Source: an uncultured Megasphaera sp.
GTDB taxonomy: Bacteria > Bacillota > Negativicutes > Veillonellales > Megasphaeraceae
NCBI GenBank assembly: GCA_900554215.1
Contig: USGG01000005.1
Location: 1 to 57,842 of the forward strand
Length of the DNA stretch: 57,842 nucleotides
Direction of reading: 5' to 3'
Shown piece by piece: positions 34,712 to 43,391 of the stretch (the stretch's first letter is position 1; each line of letters begins with the position of its first letter). The position numbers were made by a program, and so were the translations under genes. A model generated the notes under the pieces. That model ran no database searches. It saw nothing but the letters and a program-made list of their open reading frames with translations, and was not told the DNA's origin.

Positions 34712-35551
34712 ATGAGCATACCTATGATAAAGCTGGACCATATGAGCCATGCGTATCAAGATGAAGAAGGCAAGACGGTCTACGCTGTAAAAGATATATC
34801 CTTGACGATTGAGCCGGGAGAATTTGTCGCCGTCATCGGCACGAACGGCTCGGGCAAGTCGACGCTGGCAAAGCACTTCAACGTGCTGCTGACGCCGACG
34901 GACGGCGCGTGCGAAGTATGCGGGCTGCGGACGGACGACCCCGATAATGTGTGGGATATACGGCAGGAGGTAGGCATGGTTTTTCAAAATCCGGACAACC
35001 AGATCGTCGCCGCCGTCGTAGAAGAAGACGTAGCCTTCGGACCGGAGAATCTGGGCGTGCCGTCGGAGGAAATCAAGCAGCGCGTCAGCGATGCCCTGAA
35101 ACGGGTCAATATGACGATTTACGCTAAACACGGCCCCCACCTTTTGAGCGGCGGCCAGAAGCAGCGCATAGCCATCGCCGGTATTTTGGCCATGCAGTCC
35201 CATTGCATCGTGCTGGACGAACCGACGGCAATGCTGGACCCTGTCGGCCGGCGCGAAGTCATGGAGACGATACGCCAGCTCAACGCCGAAGGCATTACGG
35301 TCATTATTATTACGCACTTTATGGAAGAAGCGGTGCAGGCCAACCGGGTCGTCGTCGTCAATCAGGGCGAGGTCAAAATGGACGGAGCGCCGCGCAGCGT
35401 TTTCAGCCATGTCGACGAGCTGAAAGCCATGGGCCTCGACGTTCCCGTAGCGGCCGAGATCGCCGCGCGTCTGCGGGAAAAAGGAATTGACCTGCCCGGC
35501 GATATTATTACCAAAGAAGAACTAGGAGAAGCGTTATGTCGATTAAGTTAG
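34712..35551 (+). CDS. ecfA1: ECF transporter ATP-binding subunit EcfA1
   Basis: One of two ATPases that power group II energy-coupling-factor vitamin transporters. It has 279 residues. Walker A is GTNGSGKSTLAKHFNVL (about residue 46), the Q-loop is VFQNPDNQIV, the ABC signature LLSGGQKQRIAIAG, and Walker B CIVLDEPTAMLDP. The end overlaps ecfA2 by 16 bases. No substrate-binding S component is encoded here, as expected for the shared module. Confidence 0.94.
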   Translation: MSIPMIKLDHMSHAYQDEEGKTVYAVKDISLTIEPGEFVAVIGTNGSGKSTLAKHFNVLLTPTDGACEVCGLRTDDPDNVWDIRQEVGMVFQNPDNQIVAAVVEEDVAFGPENLGVPSEEIKQRVSDALKRVNMTIYAKHGPHLLSGGQKQRIAIAGILAMQSHCIVLDEPTAMLDPVGRREVMETIRQLNAEGITVIIITHFMEEAVQANRVVVVNQGEVKMDGAPRSVFSHVDELKAMGLDVPVAAEIAARLREKGIDLPGDIITKEELGEALCRLS

Positions 35552-36405
35552 ATCAGGTGACCTATACCTACGGCGTAGGCTCGCCCTTTGAACGGACGGC
35601 GCTCCACGAAACGTCCGTAGAAATTCACGAAGGCGAGTTCGTCGGCATCATCGGCCATACGGGGTCGGGCAAGTCGACCTTCGTCCAGCTGCTGAACGGG
35701 CTGATTCATCCGACACAGGGCGTCGTGACCGTAGACGGTACGGATATTTCGAAAAAGACGAAGGAAGTCATGGCCATCCGCCATAAAGTCGGCATGGTGT
35801 TTCAGTATCCGGAATACCAGCTGTTCGAAGAAACGATTGCCAAGGACATCGCCTTCGGACCGCGGAATTTTGGCTTGAGCGAAGACGAAATTGAAGAGCG
35901 GGTACGGGAAGCGATGGAATTCGTTGGCCTCGATTACGATACCTATGCCGACCGCTCTCCTTTCCGGCTGAGCGGGGGACAAATGCGGCGCGTCGCCATT
36001 GCCGGCGTTATCGCCATCCATCCGAAGTACCTCATTCTCGACGAACCGTCTGCCGGCCTGGATCCTATTGGTCGCCGGGAAATCTTTTCTGAAATACAGC
36101 GCTGGCACAAGGAAAAAAATATTACTGTCATTTTAGTATCTCATAATATGGAAGATATTTCCCAGATGGCAACGCGGCTCCTCGTCTTGTCGCACGGTAA
36201 TATCGTCCTCGACGGCGAACCTCTCGATATCTTTTCTCATCAGCAGCAGACCCTTCATGATGCCGGCGTGTCTGTGCCGCCCGTCACGGAAGTGCTGCAG
36301 TATTTGCAGTCGAAGGGCTTTGATATCAGCGACAGGGTTCACAGCGTCGACGAAGGGGTCGCCGCCGTATACGACTGCATAAGGAGAATGAACCATGCTC
36401 ACTGA
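35536..36405 (+). CDS. ecfA2: ECF transporter ATP-binding subunit EcfA2
   Basis: Second ATPase of the module, 289 residues. Walker A is GHTGSGKSTFVQLLNGL, the Q-loop VFQYPEYQLFEET, the signature LSGGQMRRVAIAG, and Walker B LILDEPSAGLDP. EcfA1 and EcfA2 form a heterodimer on EcfT. Its last 11 bases overlap ecfT, and GGAG lies before the ATG inside ecfA1. Confidence 0.94.
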   Translation: MSIKLDQVTYTYGVGSPFERTALHETSVEIHEGEFVGIIGHTGSGKSTFVQLLNGLIHPTQGVVTVDGTDISKKTKEVMAIRHKVGMVFQYPEYQLFEETIAKDIAFGPRNFGLSEDEIEERVREAMEFVGLDYDTYADRSPFRLSGGQMRRVAIAGVIAIHPKYLILDEPSAGLDPIGRREIFSEIQRWHKEKNITVILVSHNMEDISQMATRLLVLSHGNIVLDGEPLDIFSHQQQTLHDAGVSVPPVTEVLQYLQSKGFDISDRVHSVDEGVAAVYDCIRRMNHAH

Positions 36406-37195
36406 TATTACGCTGGGTCAGTATTTTCCCGGCACGTCCTTCCTGCACAAGCTGGATCCGCGGGCTAAAATCCTGGGGACCCTTATTTTTATCGTCGCCA
36501 TCTTTTTTGCCGACTCCCTGGCGTCGTACGGCGTCGTGACGGCCTTTGTCGTATTGAACTTCGCCATATCCCGCCTGCCGATTAAATTGATCGCCAAGTC
36601 GCTGAAGCCGCTGTGGATTATCATCATTTTTACCATGAGCATCCACGTCTTTTCTACGCCGGGGGAAGTGCTCTGGCAGTACGGCATTCTTCATATTACG
36701 CGGGAAGGCGTGTATCAGGGCTGCCTGATGACGGCCCGCCTCGTCTACTTAATCGTCTTTTCTTCCCTTCTTACGTACACGACGTCGCCCATCGTCCTGA
36801 CCGACGGCATCGAGCATTTGCTGAATCCCTTCAAACGCGTCGGCGTGCCGGCCCATGAGCTGGCCATGATGATGACCATTGCCCTGCGGTTCATTCCGAC
36901 GCTGCTGGAAGAAACGGACCGCATCATGAAAGCCCAGACGGCCCGCGGCGCCAATTTTACCAGCGGCAGCCTGTGGCAGCGTGGGAAGAACATGATACCC
37001 TTGCTGGTGCCGCTGTTCGTCAGCGCCTTTCGCCGCGCCGAGGATCTGGCGACGGCCATGGAAGCGCGCTGTTATCGCGGCGGTGAAGGGCGGACACGGA
37101 TGAACGAGCTGGCCTATACGTACCGCGACGTCGTGGCGATGGCGGCCGTCCTCGTCGTCACTTTCGTATTGGCTGCGATGCGGTGGCTCCTATGA
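36395..37195 (+). CDS. ecfT: ECF transporter transmembrane subunit EcfT
   Basis: Membrane scaffold of the ECF module, 266 residues with about five or six membrane helices. The coupling-helix signature MKAQTARGANF (about residue 180) and a second basic motif AMEARCYRGGEGRT (about residue 222) are the ARG-type motifs that contact the ATPases. The stop overlaps truA by 4 bases (ATGA). Confidence 0.94.
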   Translation: MLTDITLGQYFPGTSFLHKLDPRAKILGTLIFIVAIFFADSLASYGVVTAFVVLNFAISRLPIKLIAKSLKPLWIIIIFTMSIHVFSTPGEVLWQYGILHITREGVYQGCLMTARLVYLIVFSSLLTYTTSPIVLTDGIEHLLNPFKRVGVPAHELAMMMTIALRFIPTLLEETDRIMKAQTARGANFTSGSLWQRGKNMIPLLVPLFVSAFRRAEDLATAMEARCYRGGEGRTRMNELAYTYRDVVAMAAVLVVTFVLAAMRWLL

Positions 37196-37980
37196 AAAAA
37201 AATATTCGCCTGATTATTGCGTATGACGGCACGGATTTTCACGGGTTTCAGCGACAAACCAACGCCGCGTCCATACAATTATGTGTCGAGCAGGCCTTGT
37301 CGGCGATTTTCCAGTCGCCCATTACGATTTACGGCGCAGCCCGTACCGATGCCGGCGTCCATGCCCGCGGGCAGGTCGTCAACTTTTACGGCGAAGGGAC
37401 GATTCCGACCGAGAAGATTCCCTATGCCATGAAAGGGTATTTGCCGCGGGAAATCGCCGTGCTGTCGGCAGAGGAAATGCCCGATGCCTTCAGCGTACGT
37501 CATGACAATAAGGGAAAGCATTACTGCTATTCTATCGTAAACCGCCTCATGCACGACCCCTTTCAGCTGCGGTACGCCTGGTTTATCCGCAAACCTCTGG
37601 ATCGGCAGGCGATGAAGGCCGGCGCAGAGATCTTGTTGGGAACCCATGATTTTTCTGCTTTTGAAGGGCAGAATACGACGCCGATGAATCCCGTTAAAAC
37701 GATGTACGCCATCGACTTGGAAGAGCAGGGGCATTTGCTGCGCATTCACGTCGTAGGCGACGGGTTTTTGTATCACATGGTGCGAAACATCGCCGGCGGC
37801 CTCGTCGATTTGGGGCTCCATCGGCTGACGCCCGACGAGTTCCGGCGCATTCTGAAAGGAAAGGATCGGACGAAGCTGGGTGCGACGGCGCCAGCCCAGG
37901 GCCTTTGCCTGGAAGAGGTGTTTTACAGCGAGGAACGGCTGCAGTCTGTGCTGACACAGTTAAAAGCTCAGCGCATATAA
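37192..37980 (+). CDS. truA: tRNA pseudouridine(38-40) synthase
   Basis: Isomerises uridines 38-40 in the anticodon stem of tRNAs. It has 262 residues. AYDGTDFHGFQRQTN is at residue 9, the catalytic-aspartate motif GAARTDAGVHARGQVVNF at about residue 47, and HMVRNIAGGL near residue 200. The ATG at 37192 overlaps the ecfT stop. A GTG 9 bases earlier is also in frame. A terminator follows. Confidence 0.96.
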   Translation: MKKNIRLIIAYDGTDFHGFQRQTNAASIQLCVEQALSAIFQSPITIYGAARTDAGVHARGQVVNFYGEGTIPTEKIPYAMKGYLPREIAVLSAEEMPDAFSVRHDNKGKHYCYSIVNRLMHDPFQLRYAWFIRKPLDRQAMKAGAEILLGTHDFSAFEGQNTTPMNPVKTMYAIDLEEQGHLLRIHVVGDGFLYHMVRNIAGGLVDLGLHRLTPDEFRRILKGKDRTKLGATAPAQGLCLEEVFYSEERLQSVLTQLKAQRI

Positions 37981-38020
37981 CCTATGTCCGCAAGCAAGAG
38001 GCGGACATAGGTTTATTTTC
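37980..38020 (+). terminator. Terminator after truA
   Basis: ACCTATGTCCGC pairs with GCGGACATAGGT around a short loop, then TTATTTTC. Confidence 0.88.
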
Positions 38021-38053
38021 AACATATGTCAGAGAGGAGAGAGGCTGTCGGAT

Positions 38054-39061
38054 ATGGCGCAGCATATTGAAATCATTGAACCCGACGCGCGGGGACGGAT
38101 TCGCAAGATAGGCTTTGTTCATTTTATGTCTATCTCTACCTTTGCCGCGTCGATGGGGTACTGCGGCATGTGCTTCGGCTGGCGCATGGCTCATCAGCTG
38201 TGGGGCGCGCCGGCCTGCATCGGAGAATTTTTCGGAGCCTGCGCACTGGTGCTCTACGTGCTGATTTTCATCCGATATTTCCATAAACTGCGGGTTGATA
38301 TCGAAGCAGTTCGGGCTGAATGGAATAATCCGGTAAAAATTAATTTTTTTGGGACCTTTAATGTGGCGACAGTCTTGCTGGCAGCTGTATTAGCCCCGTA
38401 TCATCACGGCGTCGCCAGCGTATTTTGGTATGCCGGTCTGAGTATTATCATGGTGTTCAGCTGGATCTTATTGAAGCATTGGCTGTATGACCGGCAGCGC
38501 ATCGATACGGTCACGCCGGCATGGCTTCTGGCCGTGCTGGGGCCTATTACGATTCCTATTGCCGGCAACGTCCTGCAGAATCCGGGCTATCAGGATATTT
38601 CCGTATTCTGCGTAGCCATCGGCCTGGTGACGGGAATTCCTATCATTGCTCTGATCTTTGCTCATTGCATTTTTGGCGAAGCCTTATCTGACGCGGCCCA
38701 GCCGAGCCTTATGATACTCATGGCGCCCTTTGGCATGGGGTATATTACGTATTCCCGGACGTTTGGCCCCGATAATTTTACGGCCTTGTTGATCAATGCG
38801 GGGATCTTTATGTTTTTCCCTGTAGTCGCCAAGGTTTTGCATGTCATGCGCCATTCGCCTTTCCGCATGGGATGGTGGGCCAGCAGTTTCCCTACGATGG
38901 CCTTTGCTAACGGCGTGATATATTACAGCATGGATCACCCAGCGCTGTGGACGCAGGTACTGGCTGGCTTCCTGTTGGCCTTCGGCACGACGCTCATTTT
39001 ATATTTGTCTTTTAAAACTGCGTGGGCGGCAGCTCATAAAACCTTGTGGAAGTTATATTAA
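38054..39061 (+). CDS. SLAC1/TehA family transporter
   Basis: 335 residues with about ten hydrophobic segments and a short polar N-terminus. The layout and motifs such as FWYAGLSIIMVFSWILL, GPITIPIAGNVLQ and SSFPTMAFANGVIYYSM fit the SLAC1/TDT family (tellurite-resistance/dicarboxylate transporters; anion channels in plants). The substrate is unknown. It stands alone between two terminators. Confidence 0.78.
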   Translation: MAQHIEIIEPDARGRIRKIGFVHFMSISTFAASMGYCGMCFGWRMAHQLWGAPACIGEFFGACALVLYVLIFIRYFHKLRVDIEAVRAEWNNPVKINFFGTFNVATVLLAAVLAPYHHGVASVFWYAGLSIIMVFSWILLKHWLYDRQRIDTVTPAWLLAVLGPITIPIAGNVLQNPGYQDISVFCVAIGLVTGIPIIALIFAHCIFGEALSDAAQPSLMILMAPFGMGYITYSRTFGPDNFTALLINAGIFMFFPVVAKVLHVMRHSPFRMGWWASSFPTMAFANGVIYYSMDHPALWTQVLAGFLLAFGTTLILYLSFKTAWAAAHKTLWKLY

Positions 39062-39101
39062 TTATTATGTTATATTAATTATTATATAGATATAGTGTAC
39101 A

Positions 39102-39138
39102 ATCTCGGCAGAAGCAGCGTCTTCCTGCCGATTTTTTT
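39102..39138 (+). terminator. Terminator after the SLAC1-like gene
   Basis: TCGGCAGAAG pairs with CTTCCTGCCGA around a small loop, followed by seven T residues. Confidence 0.88.
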
Positions 39139-39268
39139 ACGGTGTTTTGGAATACAGGAAGGTATATGGACCTATAAAAGACAGAAATTTTTCAATAAAA
39201 TAAAGACAAAACTTATTCTTTTTTTGCTAAAACACGTAGAAGTAAAGAATTGGCGGAGGAGGCATACT

Positions 39269-40381
39269 ATGAGAATTGACCGTATTGACATTATTCGCGT
39301 ATTAAATCCTTTTTCTCATCCCTTTGAAACGAGTTTTACAAAGTTTGAAAACCGGGATGCCTTGTTGGTCAAAGTGTATTCGGAGGGCTTGATAGGATGG
39401 GCTGAATGCAAGGCTTTTTTTGGGCCCTATTATAATCCGGAAGATAACGGCACGGTGCTGCATGTTTTAAAGGATATCATTATTCCGCGCATTCTGCATA
39501 CGGATATAGAAAGTCCGAAAGCCTTCATGGACAGCGTAAAATTCATCAAGGGAAACAGATTGGCCAAAGCGGCGATTGAAAATGCATTATGGGAAATTTT
39601 GTCGCAACGCACTGGAAAATCACTGAAAACGTTGTTAGGCGGCACGCAGGATGAAATCAAGGTCGGCGTATCGTTGGGGATGGAAAAGGATATTACGACG
39701 TTGTTGAAGCAGATTGAAAAATACCTGGCCTTAGGCTACCATCGGACGAAGATAAAAATAAAGCCGGGAAAAGATTACGAAGTCATCAAGGCAATCCGTA
39801 AGGAATATCCTAATATTACACTGACTGTAGACGCGAATTCCGCCTATACGCTGAATGATGTGGAATTGTTTAAGCGAATAGACGAATTCCATTTGGAATA
39901 TATCGAGCAGCCCTTAGGTGAGTCGGATATCGTCGATCATGCCGCGCTGCAGCAGGCTATTGAAACGCCGATTTGTCTGGATGAAAGCATCGATTCCTAC
40001 GATGCGGCTCTGGCTGCCATTAAGCTCAAGAGCTGCCGGGTTATCAATATCAAGTCCAGCCGCGTCGGCGGTTTGTATGAGGCCAAGCGCATTCATGACT
40101 TATGCGTAGAACATCATATTCCCGTATGGTGCGGCGGCATGACGGAGCTCGGTATCGGCCGCGTTCAGAACATATCCTTCGCCAGCCTGCCGGGATTTTC
40201 TCAGCTGGCTCATGACGTGGCTGCATCGGAACGATATTTTGCTGACGACATTACGATTCCCAAGGTCGATATTACGCCGCGCTGCACGATCGTCGTTCCC
40301 AGTGAGGAAAACGGCATCGTATATGCCGTCGACGAAAAAGCCGTCGACGCGATGGCCGTAAATCACTGGATTTTCAAATAA
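39269..40381 (+). CDS. Enolase-superfamily racemase/epimerase, paralogue 1
   Basis: 370 residues from the ATG at 39269 (GGAGGAGG upstream). The 58 residues a longer reading would add lie in a leader. An N-terminal capping domain precedes a TIM barrel with all catalytic landmarks of the muconate-lactonising subgroup: KIKIKPGKD (K-x-K, about residue 163), DANSAY (metal Asp, about 190), YIEQPL (metal Glu), CLDES (metal Asp) and NIKSSRVGG (second catalytic Lys). Relatives are N-acyl/N-succinyl amino acid racemases, o-succinylbenzoate synthases and dipeptide epimerases. No menaquinone genes are near, while M20 peptidases and a D-aminoacylase are, so racemisation of an amino-acid derivative is favoured. 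It is convergent with the regulator and outside the main operon. Confidence 0.85.
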   Translation: MRIDRIDIIRVLNPFSHPFETSFTKFENRDALLVKVYSEGLIGWAECKAFFGPYYNPEDNGTVLHVLKDIIIPRILHTDIESPKAFMDSVKFIKGNRLAKAAIENALWEILSQRTGKSLKTLLGGTQDEIKVGVSLGMEKDITTLLKQIEKYLALGYHRTKIKIKPGKDYEVIKAIRKEYPNITLTVDANSAYTLNDVELFKRIDEFHLEYIEQPLGESDIVDHAALQQAIETPICLDESIDSYDAALAAIKLKSCRVINIKSSRVGGLYEAKRIHDLCVEHHIPVWCGGMTELGIGRVQNISFASLPGFSQLAHDVAASERYFADDITIPKVDITPRCTIVVPSEENGIVYAVDEKAVDAMAVNHWIFK

Positions 40382-40395
40382 TATATATGCGCAAC

Positions 40396-40437
40396 GAAGC
40401 GCGCTCTTCTGTACCTGACAGAGGAGCGCGCTTTTTG
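40396..40437. terminator. Bidirectional terminator (racemase 1 / regulator)
   Basis: AAGCGCGCTC pairs with GAGCGCGCTT with extra TTCTG/CAGAG pairs inside, flanked by T on the plus side. Confidence 0.85.
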
Positions 40438-40442
40438 TTACG

Positions 40443-41756
40443 TTATAAGTTAAAACGCAGGATGCGGCTGGGCCGTCCGCCCTTACTTTGAAATTTTTTT
40501 CCGACTTCGACGACGTGGCCCGTATCGATAAGCTTCAGTATGGTGCGATTCATAGAACGCATAGATACGTTCAGCAAGTCGGCTATTTCGACAGGCGTAA
40601 ATTCGTTTCTTCCTTGTTCGTTAATAATTTTGTGTATCTGGGCCAATGTAAAGGAGCTGATGCCGGTTTGAGAGGAGATGCAGAGGAAGCGATCGGAAAT
40701 ATATATAGGCGGCGGAGTTGAATCTTCTGACCGGAACGGTCCGCGTATAGTAGCTTTATCATATACGAGAAATAATTGGTTGCCGCCGCCCTGCTGGGCT
40801 TGCTTAACGCCTATCTTCGCATGCTTTTTTGCTTCCATAGCCGTTTTTCCAAAGCCGATGCCGATACTGACCGTGCTGGCCGTATTTTTCTTCACATCGT
40901 CGACGAGGGTAAAGCGGTGAAATTTTTCCGTCTGGCTTTCCACGATCGTGCGGGTGGAAAAGATAAGAAAGTCGCGCTCTGTCACAGCGAAAACGGCGCC
41001 TTGTATCTTTTGGGCAAAAATATGGATATACTTTGTCACCGTCAAGGTTTCCAAGGTCATTTGGTATTCATCGGATGACAAGGGCGAGTATTTGTCGACG
41101 TCGTCGATGGAGATATAAATGATGACCAGCTGGCTTTCGCGGCTCATGCGCAGGAGAAATTTATTGTGGGCGTTCTCGATGGCGTTGTAAATATCCGTCA
41201 GTGTGGAAATCAGGTAAACGATGGGAAACTTTTCGGCTGCCAGCTGATTATACACTTCCGAGTAAATCGTGATGCAGGTAACGTTCGGGTCTTTTTGACG
41301 GCAGCGGTAGTAAAAATCCTTCATCTTACTGACGAACATTTCGTCAAAGGTAAAGGAAGGCGCGTAGTCGACTGTTACTTTAGATAAATCGACGCCGACC
41401 TCCTGATAGGAGTCGTAAAGCATCTTCTTTTCTGCCGGATGCAGGTCTGTTGCTAATGAATAGACGTTGCTGCCATTTAAGAGGGCCTTAAACAGGATGA
41501 GGAACAACGTAGCGTTTGTACGGGGAATAACGTCCCATGGGATAGTCGGCGTGATTTTTCTTGCGACGTATGCATGCGTCGTTTTTCCGAAGAAGAGAAG
41601 GTAGTCGAGCTCCTTTTGCTTACCCCGCAGCAGGTCTGGAATCTCGAACACTGATGAATACGTAATACATTGGATAGAGATATCCGTGTATCTGCGTTGA
41701 ACCATGTCCATTTCATGTTTCAGAGAATTTATGGGAACTAAGATTCCTAACCTCAT
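40443..41756 (-). CDS. Transcriptional regulator with sensor, degenerate GGDEF-like and winged-helix domains
   Basis: 437 residues from the ATG at 41756 (AAAGGTGG upstream). Residues 1-150 look like a PrpR-type/periplasmic-binding-like sensor (RLGILVPINSL, ELDYLLFFGKTTHAYV). Residues 170-340 resemble a GGDEF-type domain without the active-site GGDEF motif (TASTVSIGIGFGKTAMEAKK, then GGGNQLFLVYD). The C-terminal 60 residues are a winged helix (FTPVEIADLLNVSMRSMNRTI, then SKGGRPSRILRF). It is divergent from the MFS-racemase-peptidase operon and convergent with racemase 1, so it probably controls both. I know no characterised member of this architecture. Confidence 0.7.
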   Translation of the reverse strand: MRLGILVPINSLKHEMDMVQRRYTDISIQCITYSSVFEIPDLLRGKQKELDYLLFFGKTTHAYVARKITPTIPWDVIPRTNATLFLILFKALLNGSNVYSLATDLHPAEKKMLYDSYQEVGVDLSKVTVDYAPSFTFDEMFVSKMKDFYYRCRQKDPNVTCITIYSEVYNQLAAEKFPIVYLISTLTDIYNAIENAHNKFLLRMSRESQLVIIYISIDDVDKYSPLSSDEYQMTLETLTVTKYIHIFAQKIQGAVFAVTERDFLIFSTRTIVESQTEKFHRFTLVDDVKKNTASTVSIGIGFGKTAMEAKKHAKIGVKQAQQGGGNQLFLVYDKATIRGPFRSEDSTPPPIYISDRFLCISSQTGISSFTLAQIHKIINEQGRNEFTPVEIADLLNVSMRSMNRTILKLIDTGHVVEVGKKFQSKGGRPSRILRFNL

Positions 41757-42138
41757 ACATACCACCTTTCCGCTTTCGTAATTAAGAATGTTTTAGCAAT
41801 AACTAATTAAATTATAAAATATAAATGTAAAAGATTATTTTTGATTTTAAAGAATTGTTGATAATTCGATAAAATTAGCTATAACGAGTTAAAGACGTAA
41901 TAAAGACCCATATGGGTAATTAACTACCTGATTATAGAACTATAAAAGACGCGGCAAAACCTTTATGATAAGGTTAACGATAAGAAACGGTCATATGTAA
42001 TACAACTTTTTATCATATATTGAAGCGAAAATCGAAAGGCGCCTTTCGCATGCAATTAGCTATATTATATAGCGATACGGAGTAATACACAAGGTGTATC
42101 CGGAATATGAAAAAAATGTATAGGGAGATGAATGCGTT
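41757..42138. promoter_or_regulatory. Divergent control region with several palindromes
   Basis: 380 AT-rich bases between the regulator and the MFS gene, with no gene of their own. Three inverted repeats stand out: AACCTT-N6-AAGGTT (41958-41975), a perfect 16-base palindrome of CGAAAGGC and GCCTTTCG (42033-42048), and GCTATAT-T-ATATAGC (42059-42073). They are candidate operators for the divergent regulator. A clear -35/-10 pair for the MFS transcript was not found. Confidence 0.55.
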
Positions 42139-43362
42139 ATGAAAAGCATTTCGGCATTTCGTACGACAAATAAGTATTGGTCTTTATTTATGTTGTACAT
42201 TGGGTTTTGCGTTGCCTATATCGACCGAACGGCTATCAATCTGTCGCTCAGTGCGATTGGTCATGATTTCCAGCTTTCTCCGGCCGTCTTGGGTATCGTG
42301 CTCAGCGCTTTTTTCGTAGGCTACACGGTTATGCAGCTGCCGGGCGGGTATATCGCCGATAAGATCGGTTCTAAAAAGGTCGTCATGGTATCTCTGGCTT
42401 TTTGGTCCATTTTTACGCTGGCTACGGGCTTTACTTATTCATTAGCGGCGCTGCTCATCGTGCGTTTTCTGTTCGGCTTAGGCGAAGGATCGTTTCCGCC
42501 GGCGGCGTTTAAGGGGATTTCCGAATATTTTCCTCACGATGAACGGGCGAAAATGGCTGGCGTCCTCGTATCGTCCAACTATGTCGGCAGCGCCTTGGCG
42601 CCGATTATCGTCGTTCCGCTTATGCTCCTTCTGGGATGGCGCGGTATGTTCCACGTATTAGGCGTTATCGGGTTTGCTTATGTATTCTTTTATTGGCTTC
42701 GCATGGAACAGGCCAATATTATCGACGAACCGGATAAAGCGCAGAAAGCAACGAAAAAGAAGATTGACGTCAAAAGCGTCATCAAGCTTCCCATCATGTG
42801 GCAGCTCCTGATTGCCTGGTTTGCATTGAGCCTTATCAACAAGGGGCTGGATTCGTGGATGCCGACATATTTGATGACAGTACGCCATTTGGATTTGAAA
42901 GCCGTCGGCATTTTGACGCCGCTGCCCTTTGTGGCCGCCGGCATTTCAACGGCTATCAGCGGTTACGTCATGGACAAGCTCTTTGATAAAAAGGAAAAAT
43001 TCCTCTTGGCTGGCTGCGCCGGTTTAACGGCTATATTCTTGTACTTCATGTATACGTCTACGTTGATTTCCAACGTCATCATATTCCAGTGTCTTGTGTA
43101 TTTCTTTAAATCTTTCGTATTAGGCTGCGTGCTGGCTCTTCCGTTAAAACTGCTGCCGCAGGCAGTGTCTGGCTCTGCTGTCGGTATGATTAACCTTGGC
43201 GGCCAGGCTGCGGGATTCATCTCGCCGGCGCTGATAGGGTTTATTATCACGGCCTTTAACGGATCGTATGACGCCGTATTTATGTTCCTGGTTGCGGCGG
43301 CCTGCTGTTCCATGATTGCCAGCTTGACGATACGAAATCGTCAGACCGATAGGTTGTTGTAA
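42139..43362 (+). CDS. MFS transporter (anion:cation symporter type)
   Basis: 407 residues with 12 membrane segments. The N-terminus YWSLFMLYIGFCVAYIDRTAIN and the loop GGYIADKIGSKKVV (MFS motif A, about residue 72) fit the ACS family, which takes up organic anions such as hexuronates, phthalate or carboxylates. It is the first gene of the operon with racemase 2, two M20 enzymes and the DUF5058-like pair, so it may import an N-acyl amino acid or another carboxylate. Confidence 0.9.
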   Translation: MKSISAFRTTNKYWSLFMLYIGFCVAYIDRTAINLSLSAIGHDFQLSPAVLGIVLSAFFVGYTVMQLPGGYIADKIGSKKVVMVSLAFWSIFTLATGFTYSLAALLIVRFLFGLGEGSFPPAAFKGISEYFPHDERAKMAGVLVSSNYVGSALAPIIVVPLMLLLGWRGMFHVLGVIGFAYVFFYWLRMEQANIIDEPDKAQKATKKKIDVKSVIKLPIMWQLLIAWFALSLINKGLDSWMPTYLMTVRHLDLKAVGILTPLPFVAAGISTAISGYVMDKLFDKKEKFLLAGCAGLTAIFLYFMYTSTLISNVIIFQCLVYFFKSFVLGCVLALPLKLLPQAVSGSAVGMINLGGQAAGFISPALIGFIITAFNGSYDAVFMFLVAAACCSMIASLTIRNRQTDRLL

Positions 43363-43391
43363 TTTGTAGTTTTTAGAGAGGATGGTTGCAT

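Noticed and set aside
42033..42048. CcpA catabolite-responsive (cre) site
   Set aside because: The palindrome resembles a cre site but its half-sites are spaced one base wider on each side than the consensus, so it is listed only as a palindrome.
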